Positions 35,457-44,188 of a stretch of 64,000 nucleotides of DNA are shown in pieces. The stretch covers positions 21,703-85,702 of the forward strand of contig CAISDJ010000141.1 in assembly GCA_903884105.1 (NCBI GenBank), in the 5' to 3' direction. Below the pieces are notes generated by a model. The model saw nothing but the letters and a program-made list of their open reading frames with translations. It was not told where the DNA came from and did no database searches. The DNA comes from an uncultured Pseudomonadota bacterium. Lineage in GTDB: Bacteria; Pseudomonadota; Gammaproteobacteria; Steroidobacterales; Steroidobacteraceae. The position numbers and the translations under genes are program-made. Positions within the stretch are counted from its first letter, which is position 1. Each line of letters starts with the position of its first letter.

Positions 35457-35729
35457 TCAGCGCAACTGACTGTCCTTGCTGCCACGGCGGTTATAGCCGC
35501 TGGCAGCGGCCACGTCGCGATCGACCGCTTCCTGACACGTAACACATAGTCGCACACCGGGAACTGCGATTCTCCGGGCTTCTAAAATCGTTGCGCCACA
35601 TTCCTCGCACTGACTCAAGGAGGGTCCTTGCGGCAGTCGGCTGCGCGCGTGCGCGTGCGCGATCCCGTCCTTGACCGTCGCATCGATCTGGTCCTGTACC
35701 GCTCCGTCGGCCGCCCACCCCGTGGCCAT
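35457..35729 (-). CDS. DksA/TraR-type C4 zinc finger protein
   Basis: The 90-residue protein matches the short DksA/TraR C4 family (YbiI-like). Its zinc finger is [13 protein letters not shown] followed by GVRLCVTCQ, giving four Cys. The N-terminal part ([20 protein letters not shown]) is a short helix rather than the long coiled coil of DksA, so it may bind RNA polymerase secondary channel only weakly. The start chosen is the ATG at 35729. It is the last gene of the redox operon running from 39504, 37 bp from the cytochrome stop. Confidence 0.85.
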   Translation of the reverse strand: MATGWAADGAVQDQIDATVKDGIAHAHARSRLPQGPSLSQCEECGATILEARRIAVPGVRLCVTCQEAVDRDVAAASGYNRRGSKDSQLR

Positions 35730-35766
35730 GCAGTACTCCACCCGGCGCTGGCACAAAGGCCAGCAG

Positions 35767-36216
35767 TCACTCCGGCTTGTTGCTGATGATCTTGACCGGC
35801 GACGACGTCACCAGCTGCGGATCGAGCGCCGCGGTCCCGGCTGGAAAGCCATCCACTTTCAGAATGTAGGCCACGACGGCGGCGAGCTGTGGCCGGGACA
35901 GCGTGCCCGGCTTGTCGACGGGCATCGAGATGCGAATGCGTTCGGCGAGATCGGCGATCGTCGTGCCGCTCCAGTTGGCATTGAACTGATCACCTGTCAG
36001 CGGCGGCGCGGACTCGACTCCACCGAGCGCCGGGCCGTGGCACAACGCGCACGTCGTCGCATAGATTTCTCGGCCGCGCTCGGCTTGCTCGGCATTGAAG
36101 ACGCCATCCCATACGGTCGGACCACCTTGCGCCACAGCGCCCGCGGCCACGAGGCCGGCGAGGCCCATCACGAACAGCGTACGACGCCGGCCGGGCAATG
36201 AAGGTCTCTTGTTCAT
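35767..36216 (-). CDS. Secreted cytochrome c
   Basis: The 149-residue product has a leader with three Arg and a hydrophobic core (GRRRTLFVMGLAGLVAAGAVA) and a class I cytochrome domain with CALCH. Its start is 17 bp after the stop of the PQQ dehydrogenase, with GTG at 36231 as an alternative start. The order makes it the likely electron acceptor of the PQQ enzyme, as in many alcohol and aldose dehydrogenases. The Met axial ligand may be in RISMPVDKPG. Confidence 0.85.
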   Translation of the reverse strand: MNKRPSLPGRRRTLFVMGLAGLVAAGAVAQGGPTVWDGVFNAEQAERGREIYATTCALCHGPALGGVESAPPLTGDQFNANWSGTTIADLAERIRISMPVDKPGTLSRPQLAAVVAYILKVDGFPAGTAALDPQLVTSSPVKIISNKPE

Positions 36217-36233
36217 CAAGTTCACTATCACTG

Positions 36234-38243
36234 TCAGTTCGGCAAGCGGAAGGCCATGAGCTCGCCACTGTACGTGCCGCCACTGATCGCAACGACAATG
36301 TACTGCTTGCCGTCCATCATGTACGTCATCGGCGAGCCGGTCTGCGGAGCCGGCATGTACACGGCGCCGACGTCAGCGCCCGTTGCCTTGTCGTACGCAC
36401 GGAGCATGGCGCCGCGCTGGCCCGTCGGTGTGGTCGCGAACCCGCCTTCGCCGGCAATCACGAGCGACTTGGTCACCAGCGTGCCGATGCGGCCCGTGCG
36501 GCCGGTCCGTGGAATCGTCAGTCCCTTGAGCGCCGGATGATTCTTGATGTTGTCCGGCGTATCGCCGTGGGCAATCTGCCAGACGATATCGCCCTTGTTG
36601 AGGTCGATGGCCGTGATCCGTCCGTACGGCGGCTTCACGAGCGGCAGCCCGCGCACGGTCACCTGCGGGGTGGCGTCGCCATCGACGCCTGCAGCAGCGC
36701 CGCCAGCGGGGACGCCCGGATCGGTTGCGGTCCCGAGCACGAACCGCATGTCGCTGGTGCCGGCCGCAGGCGGCACGAGCCCGACCGGCGAGATCCCGGT
36801 CACCGAATAGATGTAGTACATTTTCGTCTCGGGATCGAACGCACCGCCCTGCCAGTTGGCACCGCCGGTGATCGACGGCAGCATCAGCGTACCGAGCGGG
36901 CCCGGGAAACGGCTGACCACGGGCGGCGTGAAGATCGGCCCCATCTTGTAGCGCGACGCGACCTGCAGCGCTTCGGCACGCAGCTCGGGCGTGAAATCGA
37001 TGAGATCGTCAGTCGATACGCCCTGGCGATCGAATGGCGCCGGCTTGGTCACGAACGGCTGTGTCGCGCTGCTCTGCTCGAACGGGACGTCGGACTTTTC
37101 CACCGGCCGTTCCTCGATCGGCCACACCGGCTTGCCGGTCACGCGGTCGAACACGTAGACCCACCCCTGCTTGGTGGCCTGTGCGACGGCTTTCACCGGC
37201 TTGCCGTCCACCACGATGTCCGCAAGGATCGGCGCTGCGGGAATATCGTGGTCCCAGACACCGTGGTGCACGAGCTGGAAGTACCATTTCATCTTGCCGG
37301 TGCGCAGGTCCGCCGCGACGAGGCTCTCGCCGTACAGCCCGTTGCCGGGACGATGCCCGCCGTAATAGTCGCCGGTCGGCAGTTCGACTGGCAGGTAGAC
37401 CAGGCCGAGTTCCTCGTCGACACTCATCTGCGCCCATACGCCGACATTGCCGGTGTTCTTGAGGGAATCGCCTTGCCACGTCTCGCTGCCGGGTTCGCCC
37501 GGGGCGGGCAACGTGTGGAAGATCCACAGCCGCTTGCCCGTACGCACGTCGAACCCGCGCACATAGCCCTTCTCGTTACGGAAACTCTTCGGACGGTTGC
37601 CGTTGCGGTGGGCCGCACCGATGATCACCACGTCCTTTGCGATCACCGGCGCGGCATGCAGGCCCACTTCGCCGGTATCGAGGTCCATGGTCTGGTCCGC
37701 GTCGAGCTTCAGGTCGACGACGCCGTTCTTGCCGAAGCGCTGCACCGGTATGCCTGTCTTCGCGTCGAGCGCAACCATCCGGTAACCCGGCGTCACGTAG
37801 AGGATGCGGGCTTCCTTGCCGTCGCTCCAGTACGCGAGGCCACGACCGGACAATTGCCGTGGCGCATTCTCGCCGCGCTTGCCTTCATTCTCGCTGTGCA
37901 TCCACAACAGCTCGCCGGTGGCAGCATTCAACGCAACCACGGCGCGGCGCGTTCCCGCCGTCGAATAGACCACGCCGTCGACCATCAGCGGCGTCGCCTG
38001 GAGATTGAATTCCGGACGGGGGCCGAGCGCATCGGTCTTGAATCGCCAGGCCACTTCGAGCTGGTTGAAGTTGCCCTTGTTGATCTGGTCGAGGGGCGCA
38101 TACCGCGTGCTGGCCAGATCGCCGCCGTACGTGCGCCACTCACCGTTGGCCGCTCCCTTCTGGGCCGAAGCCGGCAAGGAGATGATCGCGAGCAGCGATG
38201 CAAGCAGGGGCAGGTATTTGGTGACCATGGAGTGCGTTCGCAT
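36234..38243 (-). CDS. PQQ-dependent dehydrogenase (quinoprotein)
   Basis: The 669-residue periplasmic protein has a signal peptide (YLPLLASLLAIISLPASA) and eight-bladed propeller repeats with W-docking motifs, such as TGELLWMHSE and GDIVWQIAHGD. Phrases like GLAYWSDGKEARILYVTPG and YDKATGADVG are typical of soluble PQQ glucose/alcohol-type dehydrogenases. No CxxCH is present, so it needs an external cytochrome, supplied by the next gene. Substrate (alcohol, aldose or other polyol) cannot be read. Start ATG at 38243 or 38228. It follows the FMN dehydrogenase by 49 bp. Confidence 0.9.
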   Translation of the reverse strand: MRTHSMVTKYLPLLASLLAIISLPASAQKGAANGEWRTYGGDLASTRYAPLDQINKGNFNQLEVAWRFKTDALGPRPEFNLQATPLMVDGVVYSTAGTRRAVVALNAATGELLWMHSENEGKRGENAPRQLSGRGLAYWSDGKEARILYVTPGYRMVALDAKTGIPVQRFGKNGVVDLKLDADQTMDLDTGEVGLHAAPVIAKDVVIIGAAHRNGNRPKSFRNEKGYVRGFDVRTGKRLWIFHTLPAPGEPGSETWQGDSLKNTGNVGVWAQMSVDEELGLVYLPVELPTGDYYGGHRPGNGLYGESLVAADLRTGKMKWYFQLVHHGVWDHDIPAAPILADIVVDGKPVKAVAQATKQGWVYVFDRVTGKPVWPIEERPVEKSDVPFEQSSATQPFVTKPAPFDRQGVSTDDLIDFTPELRAEALQVASRYKMGPIFTPPVVSRFPGPLGTLMLPSITGGANWQGGAFDPETKMYYIYSVTGISPVGLVPPAAGTSDMRFVLGTATDPGVPAGGAAAGVDGDATPQVTVRGLPLVKPPYGRITAIDLNKGDIVWQIAHGDTPDNIKNHPALKGLTIPRTGRTGRIGTLVTKSLVIAGEGGFATTPTGQRGAMLRAYDKATGADVGAVYMPAPQTGSPMTYMMDGKQYIVVAISGGTYSGELMAFRLPN

Positions 38244-38292
38244 GAGTGGCAGACAGGGGGTCGGGAACAGTGCGATCAAGACGGCTACGGCT

Positions 38293-39504
38293 CTACTTGC
38301 GTCGCATGATGGCGACAGGCGTGATTTCCTTGAGCGTGCGCGCGCCCACCCCGCCCATCGCAATACGCAGCTCGGCATTCAGGATCGCGAGCACGCGGTC
38401 GACGCCGGCTTCACCAAAGGCACCGAGGCCCCAGATATACGGACGTCCGATTCCGACAGCGTTCGCACCCAGGGCCAGCGCTTTCAGCACATCGGATCCG
38501 CGCCGTACGCCGCCGTCGACGATCACGGGAACCCGGCCGCGAACGGCCGGCACGATCTCGACCAGCGCTTCGAGCGTGCCGCGGCCCGTATCCTGCGCGC
38601 GCCCGCCGTGATTCGACACGATGATGCCATCGGCGCCGTGCTTGAGGGCGAGAACCGCATCTTCGCGCGTTTCGAGACCCTTGATCAGGACCTTCATCTT
38701 CGTCATGTCCTTGAGGCGCTTGACGAAGTCCCACGTCAGCGACGGCGAGGTCATGTCGGTGCCTTCTTCCATGTCGATGCCATCGAACATCGGCCGGCCG
38801 CCGCGATCGGAACCTGTGGGACCATGGCAGCTCGTGCAGACCCGGTTGTCGATGCGCAGGAATCGCGTAGCGGTCTCCATGTTGCGGCCAGCTGCCCGAT
38901 CTACCGTCACCGCCACGACCGGACATCCGGCCGCCTCGGCCCGCTTCACCAGCTTGACCGTAATGTCTGGCCGCGTGGTCGTATACAGCTGGAACCACAC
39001 CGGCGCCCCGCGCGCCTCGATCACTTGCTCGACGCCCGTGGAGGTCGATGTCGAGAGGATCTGCAATTGGCCCCGGGTCTTGGCGGCCCGCGCCACCGCC
39101 AGCTCGCCGTCGACGTGGAACGACCGCTGCCCACCGACGGGAGAAATCACGATCGGACTGTTGTACTTCGTACCGAAGAGCTCGACGCCGAGGTCGATCC
39201 GGCTCACGTCCACGAAGCGCCGCACGCGCAACTGGTACTCGGCGTACGCCTGTTCATTGGCGCGCAACGTGGTCTCGCCGTCCACGCCGCTCATCATGTA
39301 GCCCCAATGCGCGGGCGGAATCGTCCGGCTGGCGACGGTTTGCATGTCGAAGACATCAAGGGCCTCTGCCGCGCTGGCAGTGGCCCTGGCAAAGGCCCGT
39401 TCCGTCGGTGTCGGTGTCTGGGCCAGCACGTCGGGTATCCAGCCCGCGCCCGCCAGCAGCGGACTGCCGGCCAGAAACTGAAGAAACGCCCGACGATGCG
39501 TCAT
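38293..39504 (-). CDS. Exported FMN-dependent alpha-hydroxyacid dehydrogenase with haem-c motif
   Basis: The 403-residue protein begins with a twin-Arg leader (MTHRRAFLQFLAGSPLLAG) and folds as an FMN alpha-hydroxyacid dehydrogenase: SPVGGQRS, WFQLY, VTVDRAAGR, KVLIKGL, SNHGGRAQD with the catalytic His299-Arg302 region, VIVDGGVRRGSD. Lactate and glycolate oxidases share this core but are cytoplasmic. Here a CTSCH haem-binding motif occurs at 223-227 in the loop after the VTVD strand, where the family has GxRxxDxRN. A covalent haem near the FMN would let the enzyme pass electrons straight to periplasmic cytochromes, a c-type counterpart of flavocytochrome b2. GAGGGG precedes the ATG. Confidence 0.85.
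   Translation of the reverse strand: MTHRRAFLQFLAGSPLLAGAGWIPDVLAQTPTPTERAFARATASAAEALDVFDMQTVASRTIPPAHWGYMMSGVDGETTLRANEQAYAEYQLRVRRFVDVSRIDLGVELFGTKYNSPIVISPVGGQRSFHVDGELAVARAAKTRGQLQILSTSTSTGVEQVIEARGAPVWFQLYTTTRPDITVKLVKRAEAAGCPVVAVTVDRAAGRNMETATRFLRIDNRVCTSCHGPTGSDRGGRPMFDGIDMEEGTDMTSPSLTWDFVKRLKDMTKMKVLIKGLETREDAVLALKHGADGIIVSNHGGRAQDTGRGTLEALVEIVPAVRGRVPVIVDGGVRRGSDVLKALALGANAVGIGRPYIWGLGAFGEAGVDRVLAILNAELRIAMGGVGARTLKEITPVAIMRRK
38824..38838 (-). other. Codons of the CxxCH motif within the FMN dehydrogenase
   Basis: TGC ACG AGC TGC CAT (read on the minus strand) encodes Cys-Thr-Ser-Cys-His, in frame and bounded by Arg-Val and Gly-Pro. The frame is open on both sides and codon use is normal, so this is not an assembly artefact of a joined gene. 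Confidence 0.9.
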
Positions 39505-39555
39505 TTCGTGCCCCTCGTAATGAGCTGCCGAGAGTAAGTGAGTGGCGCGGGTTTG

Positions 39556-39951
39556 TTAAGCCGCATCGTGATCCCCATCGACATAGAACCAGCGCCCGCC
39601 TTCACGAACGAAACGACTCCGCTCGTGCAGGCGCGCAGCACTGCCGCCGCCAACGCGGCAACGCGCGATGAATTCGACCTCTCCCGTCTTGGCGCCAGTC
39701 GCGACCGCTTCGACGATCTTCAGCCCCAGCCACCGGGTCGCCCGATCAAGCGGCACAGACTGCGGCCGCTTGCTCGCATGCCACGTGGTGAGCAGGTAGG
39801 GCTCGTTCATCGTCACGAAAGCGGTATAGCGCGAGCGCATCAGCGCCTCAGGCGTCGGCGCGGGCTCCCCGGCATGCCACCGTGCACAGCAGGCGGTAGA
39901 AGAAACACCCGATCCACAGGGGCAGGCTGCGTCGCTCACCGCGGTCACCAT
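39556..39951 (-). CDS. ychJ: YchJ family protein
   Basis: The 131-residue protein starts with a SEC-C-type zinc motif, CPCGSG...ACCARWH, then the YchJ phrases PTPEALMRSRYTAFV and YLLTTWHASKRP, and VEFIARCRVGG, ending in SRFVREGGRWFYVDGD. The fold is NTF2-like with a metal-binding N-terminus; function is unknown. The start ATG at 39951 lies 8 bp beyond the stop of the pentahaem cytochrome gene on the same strand. Confidence 0.9.
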   Translation of the reverse strand: MVTAVSDAACPCGSGVSSTACCARWHAGEPAPTPEALMRSRYTAFVTMNEPYLLTTWHASKRPQSVPLDRATRWLGLKIVEAVATGAKTGEVEFIARCRVGGGSAARLHERSRFVREGGRWFYVDGDHDAA

Positions 39952-39958
39952 TCGCAGC

Positions 39959-41611
39959 TCAGCTACCTGAGCCGCTTGCGGTTGCAACCTCGACAGCAGA
40001 CTGCGCAGCCGTACTTTCGTAGTAGCCCACGAACGTGCGCGTCTCGGGCGCGTCGTACTGCTTCAGGTTCTGTGCCCAGCGGTAGCCGATGGACTGGAAC
40101 CTGAGCTCCGCCTTCACGGCCAGCGGGCCGCTCGCCGTGCCCGTCTCGATGTCGAAGCGCACGCTGTCGCCGCCGCCCGCAAAGTCGGCATCGTCCGCCG
40201 CCTCGCCTCGCACCAGCACATCCTCGGGGGCCCGGGCCTTGTCGAAGCCCCTTGGCAACAGCCGGTTGTCCTTGGCGAAGCGCAGGCCACTCAGCAGGCT
40301 GGTGGTCACCCGTCCATTCGCGTCAACGATGATCGACTCGTACACCTGCACGTCGTCAGCGCTGCGGATGACGTCGTGGTGCGCTTCGAACCGTGCCGCA
40401 TCCTCGTCGTTGTCATTGCCGACGATGGCGCCATCGGTACGCTGCGCGCCGGACTCGAACACGACTTTGCCCGTCGCATCACTGACTGTGACATGCAGCC
40501 ATGCGCGGCGCGACGGATACGCGGTCGGGAACTTGTGACCGGACAGGTTACGTACGGTAACCGAAAATTGCACCCTGGTCCCGGCGCGCGCCACGGGGCT
40601 CACGCCGAGAGCAGCGGTGCGGGTCTTCAGGAACGTCTCGGTGCGCAGCGCCGACGCCTCGAGTTCCTGCGGCTCTGCGACGATGCCGAGGTCCGCGCGA
40701 TACTTGTTCAACAGCCGCAGCATGTAGGCATTGCCGCCGACAAACACATGCTGCGACACGTGGGTTCGGGGCTGGCCGAGGGTCGCGCTGACCGGCACGG
40801 CCGTCGCAACCACCGGCATGTGGCAGGCCTGGCAGCTGTCGGTCTGTGCGTACGCGCTCTGCTGCCATTCGATGTAGGGCATCTGCTCCGGCAACTCGCC
40901 CACCACCTTGCCCGCACTGTCGAGCGCCGCCGTGTACAGCGTGTGGCAGGTCGCGCACAGCTCGGACTGGCGAACGTGCAGGGACTCGGTCGGCACGAAC
41001 TGCTCCGTGCTGGAATGCATCACGCGCTGGCGCCCCGGATCCACCGGATACGGGCCGTAGACGGGACGACCCGCGGGCGGGCTCTTCGGGTCGATGACGT
41101 AGCCACCGTCAAAGCTGTCGCGCTTGCCGAAGTTGTCAGGCTTGATCTGGTGACAGACGGTGCAGGTCACGCCATCCAGTTCCAGATGCACCGAGGCCGG
41201 ATCCTTGGTGGCAGCTTCGAACAGGGCAAACAGCTGCGGCGGCTGCCCGGCTGCCACCGCGGCGGTATGGGCAACCGGCAAGTGACACACGGAGCAGCGG
41301 TCCTCGATGGCCGCGATCGCCGTCGGGTGTTCAATCGCCTCGCGCCGCACGCCCGCTCTCCAATACGGATCGCGGGCCGATAGCGCCATCATCGTCGCCC
41401 GCCACTGGTAGCCAAACGACATGTCCTGTCCTGACGGCGTGGTCAGGTTGCTGTGGCAGGCGATGCAGCGTTCGCTCTCGACGAACAGGTGCGACGCATC
41501 GGCCGGCATGGCCTGCTGCGGCGCCGGCGCGGCGGCAGCATCGCCCCGGGTTCCCAGCTGTACTGCCAGCAGCAGGCACGGAACGAGCCATCGCCATCGG
41601 GACTTCTGCAT
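39959..41611 (-). CDS. Secreted pentahaem cytochrome c
   Basis: The 550-residue product has a signal peptide (KSRWRWLVPCLLLAVQLG) and five CxxCH motifs in its first half: CIACH, CSVCH, CTVCH, CATCH and CQACH. The arrangement (distances 30-80 residues, HMPV after the last motif) is like multihaem cytochrome c554/NapC-related or OTR-like proteins. A C-terminal half rich in beta strands lacks haem sites. It is divergent from the cytochrome/barrel fusion with 88 bp between starts, a layout suggesting a common redox chain. In-frame Met residues further upstream (41650, 41695) are possible starts but precede the signal peptide. Confidence 0.88.
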   Translation of the reverse strand: MQKSRWRWLVPCLLLAVQLGTRGDAAAAPAPQQAMPADASHLFVESERCIACHSNLTTPSGQDMSFGYQWRATMMALSARDPYWRAGVRREAIEHPTAIAAIEDRCSVCHLPVAHTAAVAAGQPPQLFALFEAATKDPASVHLELDGVTCTVCHQIKPDNFGKRDSFDGGYVIDPKSPPAGRPVYGPYPVDPGRQRVMHSSTEQFVPTESLHVRQSELCATCHTLYTAALDSAGKVVGELPEQMPYIEWQQSAYAQTDSCQACHMPVVATAVPVSATLGQPRTHVSQHVFVGGNAYMLRLLNKYRADLGIVAEPQELEASALRTETFLKTRTAALGVSPVARAGTRVQFSVTVRNLSGHKFPTAYPSRRAWLHVTVSDATGKVVFESGAQRTDGAIVGNDNDEDAARFEAHHDVIRSADDVQVYESIIVDANGRVTTSLLSGLRFAKDNRLLPRGFDKARAPEDVLVRGEAADDADFAGGGDSVRFDIETGTASGPLAVKAELRFQSIGYRWAQNLKQYDAPETRTFVGYYESTAAQSAVEVATASGSGS

Positions 41612-41686
41612 CGGGAGTTCGCTTGAGAGTGTTCTTTGATCCTGCCGCATGGGCAATGTTAGCCTAGGCGCACCTGTCCCAAGAAG

Positions 41687-41692
41687 TAGAAT
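41687..41692 (+). promoter_or_regulatory. -10-like element directly before the fusion lipoprotein gene
   Basis: TAGAAT ends 7 nt before the GTG at 41700, so transcription would begin around the start codon. No Shine-Dalgarno is seen, consistent with a leaderless message. No clear -35 box is present. Confidence 0.3.
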
Positions 41693-41699
41693 CACTGCC

Positions 41700-42866
41700 G
41701 TGACCCGCGCTCCCTCGCCTCTCTTGCCTGCCTTCCGCTATACGGCAGGCGCGCTATGCACGCTGCTGGTGCTGGGCATCGCGGGCTGCATCAGCAGCGG
41801 CGGCGAGCCGAACAGCACGAATGCAGCCAAACTGGCCCTCGAGCGCGGGCCCCAGTCGGGCAGGCAGCTGTATGAGAACAACTGCGGCGCCTGCCATGGG
41901 GCGGACGGCAAGAGCCTTCCCGTCACGCAGGTGGGATTCGACTTTCCGCTGCCGGATTTCACGGACTGCGGCTACAACTCCCCCGAGCAGTCAGCCGACT
42001 GGGTGGCGATTGCGCACGAGGGCGGGCCGATCCGCGGGTTCACGCCGATCATGCCCGCGTTCGGCGACGCGCTGACCGCCGAAGAACTGGAGAAGCTCGT
42101 CACGTATGTGCGCGACTTCTGCGCCGACAAGCGCTGGCCGCGGGGCGAGCTGAATTTCCCCGCGCCGCTGTTCACCGAAAAGGCCTTCCCGGAAAACGAA
42201 ACGCTGGTCAAGAGCGTCCGCGACAAGGACGGCAGCAGCGAGACGCAGCTGATTTACGAGCATCGCATCGGCGCCCGCGACCAGTACGAAATCACGGTGC
42301 CCTACGTCAACCTGGACACCGGGTCACCGGATCACTGGCAGCAGGGTGTCGGCGACATCTCCGTGGCGTTCAAGCACGTGCTCGCCTCCAGCCTGGACAA
42401 GGGCTATATCGTCAGCGCGGCTGCCGAAGTGTCGTTGCCCACCGGCAGCGAAGCGTCCGGCATCGGTTCAGGCCACACCTCGCTGGAAGCGTTCATTGCC
42501 GTGGGCAAGCAGTTGCCGAACGATTTCTTCGTGCATTCCCGCGCCATCTACCTCACGCCTTTCGATGGCTCGACTCGTGAAGCAGAACTGCACGTCGCCT
42601 TCGGGCGCGCGATGACCAGTCGCGGGCCCTACGGGCGCCAATGGAACCCGATGGTCGAAGTCCTGGGCGCGCGCGCGCTGGAATCGGGGGCGAAGACGGA
42701 ATGGGACTGGGTGCCGCAGGTGCAGGTCAGCATCAACCAGCGCCAGCACCTGTTGTTCAATGTCGGCGTACGGCTGCCGCTCACCGACCGCGATTCCCGC
42801 GATCCGCAACTGGCCGCCTATTTCCTCTGGGACTGGTTCGACGGCGGGCTGCGCGACGGCTGGTAG
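41700..42866 (+). CDS. Lipoprotein fusing a cytochrome c domain and a barrel-like domain
   Basis: The 388-residue product has a lipoprotein signal (LLVLGIAGC, lipid Cys), then a class I cytochrome domain with CGACH and the axial-Met region GGPIRGFTPIMPAFGD. From about residue 165 on it becomes beta-rich, with alternating hydrophobic strands such as ISVAFKHVLASS, YIVSAAAEVSLPTG, HLLFNVGVRLPL and the terminal aromatic stretch, as in outer-membrane transporter-like (phenol-degradation MetA-like) domains. A haem domain fused to a barrel could carry electrons at or across the outer membrane. The start is GTG at 41700; an ATG at 41649 would lie within the divergent promoter. Confidence 0.8.
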   Translation: MTRAPSPLLPAFRYTAGALCTLLVLGIAGCISSGGEPNSTNAAKLALERGPQSGRQLYENNCGACHGADGKSLPVTQVGFDFPLPDFTDCGYNSPEQSADWVAIAHEGGPIRGFTPIMPAFGDALTAEELEKLVTYVRDFCADKRWPRGELNFPAPLFTEKAFPENETLVKSVRDKDGSSETQLIYEHRIGARDQYEITVPYVNLDTGSPDHWQQGVGDISVAFKHVLASSLDKGYIVSAAAEVSLPTGSEASGIGSGHTSLEAFIAVGKQLPNDFFVHSRAIYLTPFDGSTREAELHVAFGRAMTSRGPYGRQWNPMVEVLGARALESGAKTEWDWVPQVQVSINQRQHLLFNVGVRLPLTDRDSRDPQLAAYFLWDWFDGGLRDGW

Positions 42867-42869
42867 GCC

Positions 42870-44054
42870 TTACTCCCGGCCTGGCGCCGCCGCGGCCGGC
42901 CCCATGCCTTTGTAAGCGTACTTGTAGTAGCGCTGCCCGTTGTTCACCTCGCCGATGAACAGGTTCCCTCTGGAATCGACGGTGAGGCTGTGCGCATGGA
43001 AGAACTCCCGGGCGTTGTGCCCCGCATGGCCGCCGACACTCGCCAGCAGTTCGAGAGACTTGCGGTCATAGATGCGGATGGCCTTGTTCGACCCATCCAT
43101 GACATACAGGAACCGCTGCGCCGGATCGGGCGACACGGCGAGGCCATGCACGGTACCCTCGGCCTGCAGCGTGTTGCGCGCCTGGAAGACTTCCTTGATG
43201 AAGGTTCCATCGAGCGCGAACACCTGGAAACGGTTGTTCGTCCTGTCTGCCACGTACACCAGATCGTCGTTAGTCACGATGACACCGTGGACGGGGTTGT
43301 TGAATTGCACGGGCGGCTCACCCGTGATGAGCTCCGGCCGTGGTGGAAACTTGTAGTCGTCGACCGGCGGCTTGCCGTAGGCGCCCCAGTGTCGCTTGTA
43401 CTTGCCGGTGTCGGCATCGAACACGACCACCCGATGATTGAAGTACCCGTCGCCCACGAACAGCTCATTGGTCTTGGGATAGACAAACAGGCTGGCCGGA
43501 CCACCGACGTTTTCAGTGTCGTTGCTGCCGCGATTCTTGCCCGCATGCCCGATCTGCATCAGGAACTGGCCGCTCTTCGAGAACTTGAGGATCTGGTTGT
43601 CCTCCTTCGCGCTGCCGCTCAGCCAGACGTGGTCCTTGTGGTCGACAAAGATGCCGTGCTGCGTCGTAAACCATTCGTAGCCGGGACCCGGCCCGCCCCA
43701 GGCCTGCAGGAATCTTCCCTTGGTATCGAACTCGATCACGGCCGGCGCCGGAATGCAGCATTCCGCCTGCGGAGGCGTGAGTGACGCGGCCTTCTCGCCA
43801 TCCGGGATGGTACCGGGACGATGGAAGACCCAGACATTGTCGCGGGAATCGACCGCGATGCCGCCGACCATGCCGGTGACCCACTTGTTGGGCAGTGCCT
43901 GCGACCAGAGCGGATCGGGCTCGAACTGCGGCACGCGCGGTGCCTTCCCCGCGGCACTTGCGCTGGCACCGGCAAGCAACAGCCCGGCGCCGCCCATCAC
44001 TGCCAGGCACACGCACATTCCCTTGATCGCAGACCGTGTCACCCGGCTCTTCAT
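42870..44054 (-). CDS. Secreted NHL-repeat beta-propeller protein
   Basis: The 394-residue product has a signal peptide ending near ASASAAG and six NHL-type blades, seen as VDSRDNVWVFHRP, VDHKDHVWLSGS, NDDLVYVADRTNNRFQVF and VDSRGNLFIGEVNNGQ. Similar secreted propellers resemble the lyase part of peptidylglycine monooxygenase but usually lack a proven activity. AAGGAG lies 7 nt before the ATG. It converges on the fusion lipoprotein gene (3 bp gap). Confidence 0.85.
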   Translation of the reverse strand: MKSRVTRSAIKGMCVCLAVMGGAGLLLAGASASAAGKAPRVPQFEPDPLWSQALPNKWVTGMVGGIAVDSRDNVWVFHRPGTIPDGEKAASLTPPQAECCIPAPAVIEFDTKGRFLQAWGGPGPGYEWFTTQHGIFVDHKDHVWLSGSAKEDNQILKFSKSGQFLMQIGHAGKNRGSNDTENVGGPASLFVYPKTNELFVGDGYFNHRVVVFDADTGKYKRHWGAYGKPPVDDYKFPPRPELITGEPPVQFNNPVHGVIVTNDDLVYVADRTNNRFQVFALDGTFIKEVFQARNTLQAEGTVHGLAVSPDPAQRFLYVMDGSNKAIRIYDRKSLELLASVGGHAGHNAREFFHAHSLTVDSRGNLFIGEVNNGQRYYKYAYKGMGPAAAAPGRE

Positions 44055-44188
44055 CGTCGGACTCCTTCAATTGCGCCGCCTGTAATAGGTAACGGCATCG
44101 ACCCGGCCGATTCTACCTGTTGTAGAGTGAGCCGAAGATCACGAACCCGCCGCCGCTTGACGGTCGGTCACCCGGAAGAGAAGCAATC

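Noticed and set aside
36216..36231. GTG start for the small cytochrome gene at 36231
   Set aside because: The ATG at 36216 gives a more normal leader; both remain possible, but the ATG was preferred.
36198..38309. Open frame of about 700 codons opposite the PQQ dehydrogenase
   Set aside because: A frame shadow of a well-supported gene; no protein features of its own.
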